Shown here: piece after piece, positions 56,821 to 64,000 of the stretch
Position numbering within the stretch: the first letter of the stretch is position 1
How the letters are laid out: every line of letters starts with the position of its first letter
Origin: Pseudoalteromonas shioyasakiensis
GTDB lineage: Bacteria; Pseudomonadota; Gammaproteobacteria; Enterobacterales; Alteromonadaceae
Reading direction: 5' to 3'
Length of the DNA stretch: 64,000 bases
NCBI RefSeq assembly: GCF_024518675.1
Contig: NZ_JANIGL010000005.1
Span: forward strand, 62,001 to 126,000
Made by a program: the position numbers and the translations under genes
The notes under the pieces: model-generated
Databases searched by the model: none
Told to the model about the DNA's origin: nothing
What the model saw: the letters and a program-made list of their open reading frames with translations, nothing else

Positions 56821-58194
56821 ATGATTAATTTACCCAAGTGGGATCAAAGCTTAATAAACAAATACAATGTGTCTGGCCCAAGGTATACCTCATACCCTAC
56901 GGCATTGTCATTACAGCATGGCTATCAACAAAATAGCCTCATTGACGCCATTGAGTCCTCATCAAGTAACAGTTTATCTTTATATATCCACATTCCGTTT
57001 TGTAGTCAGCTTTGTTATTACTGTGGCTGTAATAAAGTAATTACCCGTCACCAATCAAAAGCCGATTTATATTTAGATAACTTGGCTATCGAAATTGCAG
57101 CTCAAGCTGGGCACTTTAAACACTACCAAGTCGCGCAATTACATTTAGGCGGTGGCACACCAACATTTTTAACTGCTTCACAAATGGCGCGGTTAGTCGG
57201 CTTGTTAGAACAGCATTTTAACTTTACCCATGATGCCGAACGCGGCATTGAAATTGACCCTCGATCCCTTGCTGATGGCATGCTCAATCATTTACATTTT
57301 TTAGGTTTTAACCGCGTTTCTTTTGGTATCCAAGATTTTAACGATGACGTACAGCTGGCCGTTAACCGCCCGCAAAGTGTCGATGATGTAAAGGCCTTAA
57401 TAGGCCAAGCACGCGCGCTGGGTTTTAAATCAATAAATGCTGATATGATTTATGGCCTGCCTCTGCAAACACCTGCAAGCTTTAAAGAAACGATTACACA
57501 ACTGATTGAACTAAGTCCAGATCGTGTATCTGTGTTTAACTACGCTCATTTACCAGAGCGTTTTGCCGCTCAGCGTAAAATAAAAGATGCCGACTTACCC
57601 AGCGCTCACGACAAGCTAACCATGTTTAAAAATACCCTAGAGCAAATGACTGACGCAGGTTATCAGTTTATTGGTATGGATCATTTTGCCAAAAAAGATA
57701 ATGAACTGGCAATTGCGCAAAACCAAGGTCAATTACATCGTAATTTCCAAGGTTACACCACCCATGGGCAATGTGACTTACTCGGCTTAGGGGTGTCATC
57801 CATTTCGCAAATTGGCAATGCCATTTTACAAAATCAAAAAGAGCTAAAACATTACTACCAAGCGGTGCAACAAGGTGATGGCAGTGCCATATGTAAAGGC
57901 GTGCAATTAACGACAGACGATGCTTTGCGCGCTGCGGTTATCAAGCAGCTAATTTGCCAATTTGAATTAGATATCGCTTCAATCGAACAACAGTTTGCCA
58001 TTGAATTTAACGACTACTTTAATGAAGCATTAGCCGCACTGGAGCCACTCATAGCTGATGGCTTAGTTTATGTAAGCAAAGAAAAAATTACCGTTACTGC
58101 AAGAGGCAATTTATTTATTCGAATAATTTGTATGTGCTTCGATAAGTACTTACAACAACAGATTAAAAATAGCCGCTTCTCACGGGTTATTTAA
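56821..58194 (+). CDS. hemN: Oxygen-independent coproporphyrinogen III oxidase
   Basis: HemN is a radical-SAM enzyme that decarboxylates coproporphyrinogen III in anaerobic heme synthesis. ATG 56821 (MINLPKWDQ) gives 457 residues, exactly the E. coli length; the in-frame GTG at 56812 is rejected. The cluster motif CSQLCYYCGCNK has Cys-x3-Cys-x2-Cys. GPRYTSYPTA lies near the N-terminus, and GGGTPTFL and GVSSISQIGN follow. hemN lies next to the yihI group, as in E. coli. Confidence 0.97.
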   Translation: MINLPKWDQSLINKYNVSGPRYTSYPTALSLQHGYQQNSLIDAIESSSSNSLSLYIHIPFCSQLCYYCGCNKVITRHQSKADLYLDNLAIEIAAQAGHFKHYQVAQLHLGGGTPTFLTASQMARLVGLLEQHFNFTHDAERGIEIDPRSLADGMLNHLHFLGFNRVSFGIQDFNDDVQLAVNRPQSVDDVKALIGQARALGFKSINADMIYGLPLQTPASFKETITQLIELSPDRVSVFNYAHLPERFAAQRKIKDADLPSAHDKLTMFKNTLEQMTDAGYQFIGMDHFAKKDNELAIAQNQGQLHRNFQGYTTHGQCDLLGLGVSSISQIGNAILQNQKELKHYYQAVQQGDGSAICKGVQLTTDDALRAAVIKQLICQFELDIASIEQQFAIEFNDYFNEALAALEPLIADGLVYVSKEKITVTARGNLFIRIICMCFDKYLQQQIKNSRFSRVI

Positions 58195-58243
58195 TATCAA
58201 GATATTAGTACATCCCTTAACCAGAGTTTAGGTTAGGTAATAA

Positions 58244-58266
58244 AAAAGCAGGCTAGGCCTGCTTTT
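58244..58266. terminator. Bidirectional terminator between hemN and the DUF2489 gene
   Basis: AAAAGCAGGC / GCCTGCTTTT with a 3-nt loop between two convergent genes. Confidence 0.85.
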
Positions 58267-58267
58267 C

Positions 58268-58780
58268 TTAATTAAAAACGATATTCTCGCTGCCGGGTGC
58301 GGCTTGAAACTCTGCAATAATTTTTTTGCAGTCTGCTTTAATTTGCTCGCCGTGGGTTTCTTCTGCGCGCCAACGTGCAGTATCTTGCTTGAAAATTTCT
58401 TTTTTCGAGTACTTTTTACGTGCATCATGAGTTGGCATTTCTTTAACGACTTCGTACATCGCAAAGATCCCTGGGTAGCGCAACGTCAGATCGGTGTCAT
58501 CAGCAAAATTGTATTGCGACATTAACACCCAAATTCGCAGGCTTCCTTCAGAAAACTCACATTGCTCTTGCTCCATGGCACGCGCAATTAAGTGAATGCT
58601 ATCAGCAAGCTTCGCATTACGCTCTAAACGTGATTTGGCAAGCTTTTGCTGTTGCTTTGCTTGCTCCTTAGCGATGAACTTATTTTGCGCTCTAAGCTTA
58701 TACAGCAACTGTCCTGCGTAGAATGCCAGACCTGCGATGATCACAGCGCCCACACACAGAGCTAAGATCATCATATTCAT
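58268..58780 (-). CDS. DUF2489 membrane-anchored protein
   Basis: The 170-residue protein has one N-terminal transmembrane helix (about 5-27), a basic coiled-coil stretch (AKEQAKQQQKLAKSRLERN) and a conserved soluble part (SLRIWVLMSQYNF, FAMYEVVKEMPTHDARKKYSKKE). It fits the DUF2489 family, usually found beside yihI and hemN in gammaproteobacteria. Function unknown. Its ATG shares a base with the yihI stop, so it is coupled to yihI. Confidence 0.82.
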   Translation of the reverse strand: MNMMILALCVGAVIIAGLAFYAGQLLYKLRAQNKFIAKEQAKQQQKLAKSRLERNAKLADSIHLIARAMEQEQCEFSEGSLRIWVLMSQYNFADDTDLTLRYPGIFAMYEVVKEMPTHDARKKYSKKEIFKQDTARWRAEETHGEQIKADCKKIIAEFQAAPGSENIVFN

Positions 58781-59373
58781 TATTTATCATCCTCGTCGTC
58801 ATCTAACCATTCGTTGGCTAAATCATTCGACAAGTATTGATCAAAGTCGCTACTACCTGAGGCTTCGTACTCTTCATCATCAAAATCGTCTTCTGGCTCA
58901 TCTTCGATACCTAAAAGCTCGCATAAAACTTGATGACGATCGATACGGCTATTAAAGTACTTCGCATCTTTACCCGTTAACATCTCACCTTGCTCGTGAC
59001 GCTCAACCAGTTTTAATAAACGCTCATCGTTTTCAAGCGCTTCAAGCTCTTGCTCTGGCGTTAGCTCAGGTTCGCTCACTTTTTTCAACTCGGCTTGCGG
59101 TTTTAGGTTACGTTTTAACTCAACCACTGGCTCAGGTGCTTTGGCGACTAAAGGTACCGGCTTTTTACTGCCAACGCGCTTATCTTTATTTTGCGAGTTA
59201 TTGCTTTTAGTTTCCGGCTGTAGTGCATCTAACGCATTGCGAGAGCCCGGTTTAGCACCCTTGTACTTTTTAACACGCTGCTCTTTTAAAGCACGCATTT
59301 CCTGAAGCTTATCTTTACTTAAACGCACAGGACCGTTTGATGGAATTTTACGTGATTTTTTCTTTCTACTCAT
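58780..59373 (-). CDS. yihI: YihI, activator of the ribosome-assembly GTPase Der
   Basis: YihI stimulates the GTPase Der and modulates late 50S assembly. The 197 residues show the family layout: a very basic N-terminus (MSRKKKSRKIPSNGPVRLSK), a variable middle, the conserved ELEALENDERLLKLVERHEQGE and DRHQVLCELLGIED region, and a strongly acidic C-terminus. It is coupled to the downstream DUF2489 gene and sits near hemN, as in E. coli. Confidence 0.9.
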   Translation of the reverse strand: MSRKKKSRKIPSNGPVRLSKDKLQEMRALKEQRVKKYKGAKPGSRNALDALQPETKSNNSQNKDKRVGSKKPVPLVAKAPEPVVELKRNLKPQAELKKVSEPELTPEQELEALENDERLLKLVERHEQGEMLTGKDAKYFNSRIDRHQVLCELLGIEDEPEDDFDDEEYEASGSSDFDQYLSNDLANEWLDDDEDDK

Positions 59374-59528
59374 AACTTGATCATCTCACTTAAGAGGTTT
59401 TGAACAACACACACTATGGCGTTGCAATGCTGGCCTTGCCAGAAGAATTCGGTTCGTGCGGAAATGAGGTTGGGTTACTCGACTACTAGCGCACTTTTTC
59501 GTTCGCTATTGTAACAGGACAAATAAAA

Positions 59529-59557
59529 AGGCGGTAGAGAAAACATCTCTACCGCCT
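59529..59557 (-). terminator. Strong minus-strand terminator without an assigned gene
   Basis: Perfect 12-bp stem AGGCGGTAGAGA / TCTCTACCGCCT with 5-nt loop. The minus-strand sequence continues into TTTTTATTTG, while the plus strand has no T run. The only annotated upstream gene on that strand, cytochrome c4, already ends at its own terminator about 480 bp earlier. Confidence 0.85.
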
Positions 59558-59722
59558 ACTAATCTGAGCGCCATAAATCTGGACACTTCTCCCTTCGACT
59601 TTTTAGTCTTTATTATTTTTATTATTATTGCTGTTCCATTTTGTTATTGTTTTTACCTTCCGTGTAGCATTCCATTTTTTTATTATTATCAAACTTCCAT
59701 GAGTTTTTATTATTCTCGGTCT

Positions 59723-59854
59723 TCAATGACGCTTTTTTAGTATTTCCTTTATAGCATCAATCGATGCTAATCCCAATTTGCCGCTAACTACTATCCCTAT
59801 AGCTGTATCCGTTTTGTTTTTATTGTTTTTTGCGACAGGGGTTAATTTACGCAT
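59723..59854 (-). CDS. Candidate 43-residue protein, possibly extended by a -1 frameshift
   Basis: From ATG 59854 a 43-codon frame begins MRKLTPVAKNNKNKTD and contains IGIVVSGKLGLASIDAIKEI, an even mix of charged and hydrophobic residues. Near its end the codons CTA AAA AAG contain the slippery heptamer A-AAA-AAG. A -1 shift there would open a second frame running to a TAA near 59625, adding some 33 polar residues (for example NNKNSWKFDNNKKMECYTE). No Shine-Dalgarno sequence is visible before ATG 59854, so coding is unproven; the same transcript could be a non-coding RNA. Confidence 0.25.
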   Translation of the reverse strand: MRKLTPVAKNNKNKTDTAIGIVVSGKLGLASIDAIKEILKKRH

Positions 59855-60036
59855 TAATAATTTTGTTACAACTAATTTATATATTTTTTCTTACAGAACA
59901 TAAGTTGCAACAACACCAACGCAATTAATAACAATAACTTACAGATTAAAATAAAAATAAAATAGGAATTTTCCTACACGACAGCATGGTCAATGTCTTA
60001 CAAGGAGAGGGGCTAAAACGGCAAATTTTAAATACA

Positions 60037-60062
60037 AAAAAAGCAGCGAACGCTGCTTTTTT
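60037..60062. terminator. Terminator of the cytochrome c4 gene
   Basis: Perfect AAAAAAGCAGCG / CGCTGCTTTTTT with a 2-nt loop (the actual loop must be wider). It lies about 48 nt after the cytochrome stop on the minus strand and works in both directions. Confidence 0.88.
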
Positions 60063-60109
60063 GTCCAACCTATAGTTTATAGTTAGCCGAAGGGCTAATC
60101 TATACAACT

Positions 60110-60742
60110 TTAGTGGAGGCCACCTAAATATTTAGAAAGTATTTCGATGTCTTTGTCTGTTAATTTCTTCGCCACATCTTGCATCATGCCATTTAGGTCA
60201 TTATTACGGCTACCATCACGGAACTTTTCAAGCTGTGATTTGATATAACCAGGATGCTGGAAAGAAATCTTCGGGAACTTAGCTAAAGATGAGCCATTAC
60301 CACGTGGACCATGGCACGACGCACACGATGGAATACCACGCTCTGCATCACCAGCTTTAAACAACATTGCACCCACATCAACCACATCTTTAGGTGTCGC
60401 ACCTTCAGACATATTCAGTGAAGCAAAATAGGCAGCTAAATCTTTCATGTCTTGATCACTAAGTGGCATAGCCATACCGCTCATGACTGGGTCCATACGA
60501 CCTTCTTTGCCCCCAGAAGTCATACCTAACTTAAACTCAGTAAGCTGTTTATAAATATAATCTGCGTGTTGACCTGCAATCTTTGGGTAGATATTAACCG
60601 GCGCATTACCGTCTGGGCCGTGACAAGCCGCACACGTTGCTGATTTTTCTTTACCTGCGTTTACATCGCCATCAAATGCTGTTGCGTTGCTTGCTGACAA
60701 CGCACCAAGCAATATAGTTAAAGATAGTGCTATTTTTTTCAT
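60110..60742 (-). CDS. Diheme cytochrome c4
   Basis: The 210-residue periplasmic protein has a Sec signal (about 1-22) and two tandem cytochrome c domains. Their heme motifs are CAACHGPDGN (about 36) and CASCHGPRGN (about 139), with Met ligands in the MSGMAMPLSD and MMQDVAKKL regions. Cytochrome c4 passes electrons to terminal oxidases. It lies divergent from engB, the pairing also common in pseudomonads. Confidence 0.93.
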   Translation of the reverse strand: MKKIALSLTILLGALSASNATAFDGDVNAGKEKSATCAACHGPDGNAPVNIYPKIAGQHADYIYKQLTEFKLGMTSGGKEGRMDPVMSGMAMPLSDQDMKDLAAYFASLNMSEGATPKDVVDVGAMLFKAGDAERGIPSCASCHGPRGNGSSLAKFPKISFQHPGYIKSQLEKFRDGSRNNDLNGMMQDVAKKLTDKDIEILSKYLGGLH

Positions 60743-61025
60743 GGTGAATTCTCTGTTTCCGACCCTGTATCATCTACAATATGGATGTTGCGATTTATAT
60801 ATTCTACACGATAATAAATTCGCTGGCACGTTTTCTACTCATATTAAACTTATAAATTATAGGGTTTTGACCTAGATTAAGCTTTGTGCATTAGGTTTTA
60901 GTTTATTTAAGGCCTGTTAGTTACCTCAAATACGCTTTTTAATGTGCTGGTAATAGTATAAAATACGCGCCCTGAGTAAACATAGTTTACTCTTTATTCA
61001 ATTATTATTGTACTTAGGAAAGCCC

Positions 61026-61682
61026 GTGCTTAAATCTCGTATCAAATATAACACTGCGTCGTTCGTCACCAGCGCTCCAGATATCACTAAATTACCTGCT
61101 GATACGGGAATTGAAGTTGCTTTTGCTGGTCGCTCTAATGCCGGTAAATCAAGTGCTTTAAACGCCCTTACAGATCAAAAACTTGCTCGAACATCTAAAA
61201 CACCTGGTCGTACTCAGTTAATTAATACATTTGAATTGGCAGACGTTGATGACATGCGCTTAATTGATTTGCCGGGTTACGGCTTCGCTAAAGTGCCTAT
61301 CGAAATGAAAAAGAAATGGCAAAAATCGTTAGGTGAATACCTACAAAAGCGTCAAAGTTTAAAAGGCATCGTGGTGTTAATGGATATTCGCCATCCGTTA
61401 AAAGATTTAGATTTAGACCTGATTAACTGGGCAATTGGCAGTGAAATCCCTGTTTTAGCACTTTTAACCAAGGCAGATAAGCTCAAGCAAGGTGCACGCA
61501 AAGCACAGGTGTTACAAGTTCGCCGCGAATTAAGTAATCTTGAAGGCGATATTACTGTGCATGCATTTTCATCGTTAAAAGGCACCGGCTTAGCAGAACT
61601 AGCTAAAAAGCTTGATGAATGGTACTTAGGGCCCATTGTTGCGGTACCACCAACTGAAGCAGCCCCTGAGCCTGACGCTTAA
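61026..61682 (+). CDS. engB: Ribosome biogenesis GTPase EngB (YsxC/YihA)
   Basis: EngB is an essential GTPase for 50S subunit assembly. The G motifs are visible: GRSNAGKSS (G1), TPGRT (G2), DLPGYG (G3), TKADK (G4) and SSLKG (G5). GTG 61026 is chosen because AGGA lies 6 nt upstream and the N-terminus then matches the family ([20 protein letters not shown]), giving 218 residues. A TTG at 61008 would be a weaker start. It stands between cytochrome c4 and polA-side genes. Confidence 0.96.
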   Translation: MLKSRIKYNTASFVTSAPDITKLPADTGIEVAFAGRSNAGKSSALNALTDQKLARTSKTPGRTQLINTFELADVDDMRLIDLPGYGFAKVPIEMKKKWQKSLGEYLQKRQSLKGIVVLMDIRHPLKDLDLDLINWAIGSEIPVLALLTKADKLKQGARKAQVLQVRRELSNLEGDITVHAFSSLKGTGLAELAKKLDEWYLGPIVAVPPTEAAPEPDA

Positions 61683-62206
61683 TTAAGCTGTAAATAAAAC
61701 CGCTCTGTAGTGGATTGAACAAAATAGCCTTGCTCATCAACCTGCGCTATTTGTTCAGCCCACTGATAAAACACATTTCGTGCAACTCTTGCACTACAGC
61801 CATTAGGTAATTGCAAATAAGGGATCACGGTCCCTTGATAATCTTGCATATACAAATGCTGTGCTTTTGTCACTAACCACACCCTGTCGATATTATCTAT
61901 ACAACAAAGCACTAAGCCTTGCTCAGTTTGTTCATAACGCCAACTAATAATGATAAATGGCGCATCAGCAACGGTAATCGCAATTTTTTCTACTGGTGTT
62001 TTTAAATAGAAAGTTTCCTGCTCTTTACACAGTACTGAGGCAAACAATTTAACCATGCTTATACGGCTTATTTCACTTCCTTGATAATGCCATTTAGCCT
62101 GATTATCTATAACAATAGGCAACGAACCGCATTCGGTAGGTTGCCATTGTTCAAACGGTTTGCTTTGCTGTGACAGACTCGCTGCTAGCTCAGAAACCGA
62201 TAACAT
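61679..62206 (-). CDS. DUF1285 domain protein
   Basis: The 175-residue cytoplasmic protein matches DUF1285: [44 protein letters not shown] and the C-terminal [11 protein letters not shown]. The fold is a small beta-rich one and the function is unknown. Its ATG shares one base with the YceI stop (TAATG), so it is translated with that gene. Its 3' end overlaps engB by 4 bp, convergent. Confidence 0.85.
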   Translation of the reverse strand: MLSVSELAASLSQQSKPFEQWQPTECGSLPIVIDNQAKWHYQGSEISRISMVKLFASVLCKEQETFYLKTPVEKIAITVADAPFIIISWRYEQTEQGLVLCCIDNIDRVWLVTKAQHLYMQDYQGTVIPYLQLPNGCSARVARNVFYQWAEQIAQVDEQGYFVQSTTERFYLQLN

Positions 62207-62793
62207 TACTTATCTTTTTTTAATGTTAATGAATAACTAACAGGTACAGCTGTGGCGATAGCTGATAACCCTGCTAATTTTTGCAGCTGTGCAATACCGT
62301 CAGTTACGGCAAAGTCAGCAGCATTAACAATCAAAGGTGATAAAGACGATACAGTAACATCTCCTTCAGGTGACATATTTGCAAGTACATCAGTGGTGAA
62401 CTCTTTCGTTTGACCATGAAAAGCAAGCGTAGCTTTTACACCTTTAAGAACATGTTGACCAGGGATGATGGTCATTAAGCGTTTGCTTAAGTCTGCGGTT
62501 AAGGTTGCCGCAGGAAACTTAACCGTTTCAAATAACAGCTTAGTCATACGCTCATTACGGATAGGGATCATAGTCTCGACTGAAGCCAAATCAATATTAA
62601 CTTCAAACATACCTTGATCCGATAGGCTACCAGATAATGTTTTAAAGTAATGGACTTCAGCAATACTATTGTTCTTTATTGAAACAAAGCTCACCTTGCT
62701 TTGATCATTATTTAACTGCCAACCAGCCAGTGCTGCACTACTTGCTACTAAACTGACTAACGAAAAACCGAAAACAGCTATTGATTTAATCAC
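62206..62793 (-). CDS. YceI-family periplasmic lipocalin-like protein
   Basis: The 195 residues have a Sec signal peptide (cleavage about 23, ALA-GW) and the YceI beta-barrel pattern: WQLNNDQSKVSFVSIKNNS, LASVETMIPIRNERM, FPAATLTADL, GQHVLKGVKATLAFHG and ADFAVTDGIAQLQKLAGLS. YceI proteins bind polyisoprenoid-like lipids; the ligand here is unknown. It is coupled to the DUF1285 gene. A candidate small RNA lies upstream on the same strand. Confidence 0.88.
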   Translation of the reverse strand: MIKSIAVFGFSLVSLVASSAALAGWQLNNDQSKVSFVSIKNNSIAEVHYFKTLSGSLSDQGMFEVNIDLASVETMIPIRNERMTKLLFETVKFPAATLTADLSKRLMTIIPGQHVLKGVKATLAFHGQTKEFTTDVLANMSPEGDVTVSSLSPLIVNAADFAVTDGIAQLQKLAGLSAIATAVPVSYSLTLKKDK

Positions 62794-62900
62794 GACGCAT
62801 TCCTTTCAAAATGAAAATGAGATTCAATGGTAGCAGTTCAACACCGAAGTGCAATATATAGAAGAGAGTTCACAATAAGTGAATTTAAAGGAAATAGTAG

Positions 62901-63014
62901 AAAAAACAGCCCAGCAAATAAATGCTGGGCCGGTATAGCAAACTGGGGAGAAGCTATCAATAAGTTGCACCCTTACGAGTGCATCATCAACAGGATGTCC
63001 TACAGGATGAGGAC
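62901..63014 (-). ncRNA. Candidate structured small RNA downstream of polA (Spot 42 position)
   Basis: On the minus strand four hairpins follow one another. H1 is 62997-63001/63010-63014 (5 bp). H2 is 62967-62972/62977-62982 (6 bp, loop GTAA, a GNRA tetraloop). H3 is 62935-62939/62953-62957 (5 bp). H4 is 62909-62916/62923-62930 (8 bp), followed by TGTTTTTT, an intrinsic terminator. A TAAAGT -10 (63027-63022) with a GC-rich discriminator and an A/T-rich upstream stretch would start a transcript near 63014, about 113 nt long. Spot 42 (109 nt) lies at this place downstream of polA in E. coli, but I see no Spot 42 sequence here. Confidence 0.6.
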
Positions 63015-63135
63015 GGCGCGGACTTTAACAAAATCAGGCTTAAAAATAAATTAAAAAACCACGGTTTTGGCTCGATTTAATGAACAAATAACGCTTACAA
63101 ACATATATTTCGATAATTTAACCTTTTAGTTACAA

Positions 63136-63159
63136 AAAAAGCGCCAACTGGCGCTTTTT
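63136..63159. terminator. polA terminator
   Basis: AAAAAGCGCCA / TGGCGCTTTTT, separated by two bases, follows the polA stop by about 25 nt and separates polA from the candidate small RNA. Confidence 0.85.
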
Positions 63160-63184
63160 CGTCATTTAAGGTATTAACGCTTTA

Positions 63185-64000
63185 TTAATGCGCTTGTTCC
63201 CAGTTGTCACCAGTATCGGCTTCAACAATAAGTGGCACATCCAGCTTTGCAGCATCCGACATTAACTGACAAATCTGCGCAGTATATTGCTCTGTACAAT
63301 CAGTTTTGATTTCAAAAACCAATTCATCGTGTACTTGCATCAATAATTTAACTGTATTCGGTGCTTGCTCAGCAACCCATTTATGCACTGTTAGCATAGC
63401 TTTTTTGATAATATCTGCTGCTGTTCCTTGCATTGGTGCATTGATAGCCGCTCGCTCTGCACCTTTACGGCGCGCGCCATTGCGTGCGTTGATCTCAGGT
63501 AAATGTAAACGTCGACCAAATAATGTTTCAACATAACCGTTTTCAGCCGCTTTTTCACGCGTTGATTCCATATAGTCTAAAACGCCTGGGAAGCGCTCAA
63601 AGTATTTATCTATATAATGCTGTGCTTCATGGCGTGGCACATCAAGTTGACGCGCTAAACCAAACGCTGACATACCATAAATTAAGCCAAAGTTGACTGC
63701 TTTAGCCTTACGGCGCATATCAGTGGTAACCTCGTCTAACTCAACCCCAAATACTTCTGCGGCTGTTGCACTGTGTACATCTAGGCCATTGGCAAAGGCA
63801 TTCAATAAGCCTTTATCTTGCGATAAATGCGCCATAATACGTAGCTCAATTTGGCTGTAATCGGCAGCGACAATTTTATAACCATCAGCTGCGACAAACG
63901 CTTCACGAATACGGCGACCCTCTTCTGAACGAATTGGAATATTCTGTAAATTAGGATCAGTTGAACTTAAGCGCCCTGTTGCCGTAACCGCTTGGTGATA
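63185..64000 (-). CDS. polA: DNA polymerase I, C-terminal part (5' end outside the window)
   Basis: This is the C-terminal portion of the family A polymerase domain. The visible frame starts at the window edge with [20 protein letters not shown] (motif A side). It continues through [34 protein letters not shown] (motif B, O helix) and [10 protein letters not shown] (motif C, catalytic Asp-Glu) to a terminal [10 protein letters not shown], as in E. coli. The frame stays open to 64000. Pol I fills gaps and removes RNA primers. Confidence 0.97.
   Translation of the reverse strand, partial: YHQAVTATGRLSSTDPNLQNIPIRSEEGRRIREAFVAADGYKIVAADYSQIELRIMAHLSQDKGLLNAFANGLDVHSATAAEVFGVELDEVTTDMRRKAKAVNFGLIYGMSAFGLARQLDVPRHEAQHYIDKYFERFPGVLDYMESTREKAAENGYVETLFGRRLHLPEINARNGARRKGAERAAINAPMQGTAADIIKKAMLTVHKWVAEQAPNTVKLLMQVHDELVFEIKTDCTEQYTAQICQLMSDAAKLDVPLIVEADTGDNWEQAH

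Larger units (their letters stand above)
59374..60036. other. Long gap between yihI and cytochrome c4 with an unexplained transcription unit
   Basis: About 660 bases without an assigned gene. They hold a perfect minus-strand terminator (59529-59557), short A/T-rich reading frames upstream of it (59625-59854), and presumably the yihI promoter (59374-59528). The stretch 59600-59720 is very rich in AAT/TTA triplets. I see no tRNA, known RNA family or mobile element. Confidence 0.6.

Noticed and set aside
62827..63054. 75-codon plus-strand frame
   Set aside because: It runs antisense through the four hairpins of the candidate small RNA, has mixed basic composition and no ribosome site.
62794..63184. 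Direct match to Spot 42 RNA
   Set aside because: The characteristic 5' part of Spot 42 is not visible on either strand; only position, size and a terminator-like end agree.
1..64000. CRISPR arrays, tRNA or rRNA genes, insertion sequences, prophage or toxin-antitoxin pairs
   Set aside because: No regularly spaced repeats, cloverleaf sequences, transposase or integrase motifs were found in the window.

Overview
The window reads as an ordinary stretch of chromosome from a marine gammaproteobacterium of the order Alteromonadales, most likely Pseudoalteromonas or a close relative. This rests on low-to-moderate G+C, gene sequences close to E. coli homologues, and several E. coli-like neighbourhoods (ssb/uvrA; pilMNOPQ-aroK-aroB-damX-dam with rpe-gph-trpS; metJ/metB-metL; priA-ftsN-hslV-hslU; hemN-yihI-engB-polA). 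These are combined with Alteromonadales-type features: a large TonB receptor, type IV pilus genes, two chemotaxis receptors and a hut locus. I saw no rRNA, tRNA, CRISPR array, insertion sequence or prophage.

Layout. 1-4357: the 3' part of a TonB-dependent receptor followed by two tandem Ca2+-dependent PI-PLC-like enzymes. 4441-9548: ssb and a YajR-type transporter on the minus strand, then uvrA. 9566-13347: an orphan membrane protein, a CadC/ToxR-like transmembrane regulator and a small secreted protein. 13465-25507: trpS, gph and rpe, then two small plus-strand genes, then dam, damX, aroB, aroK and pilQPONM on the minus strand. 25640-34563: mrcA, metL/metB facing metJ, malic enzyme and rpmE. 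34796-39915: priA, ftsN, hslVU and a DUF971 gene. 39969-44825: a serine hydrolase, a chemotaxis receptor, and a glycosyltransferase/PAP2 pair. 45044-53732: rraA-hutG, then an EAL-type protein downstream of hutI, then hutC, hutU and hutH. 53729-58194: a YeeZ-like protein, a second chemotaxis receptor and hemN. 58268-64000: a DUF2489 gene, yihI, cytochrome c4, engB, DUF1285 and YceI genes, and the 3' part of polA.

Regulation that can be read directly includes two perfect 14-bp HutC-type palindromes in front of hutI/hutC and hutU; a met box next to a metB promoter; an FNR-like box at class II spacing before hemN; a sigma32-like promoter and a leader hairpin before hslV; and many bidirectional intrinsic terminators.

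The most interesting unexplained elements are these. (1) A strongly structured candidate small RNA of about 113 nt lies directly downstream of polA, where Spot 42 sits in E. coli, but shows no Spot 42 sequence that I can see. (2) A perfect minus-strand terminator lies in a 700-bp gap upstream of yihI with no gene to terminate; two short overlapping reading frames before it are joined by an A-AAA-AAG slippery heptamer. (3) A degenerate GGDEF/EAL protein appears to be co-transcribed with hutI under HutC control, and rraA is fused end-to-end with hutG. (4) A TonB receptor is coupled to duplicated, differently targeted PI-PLC enzymes.
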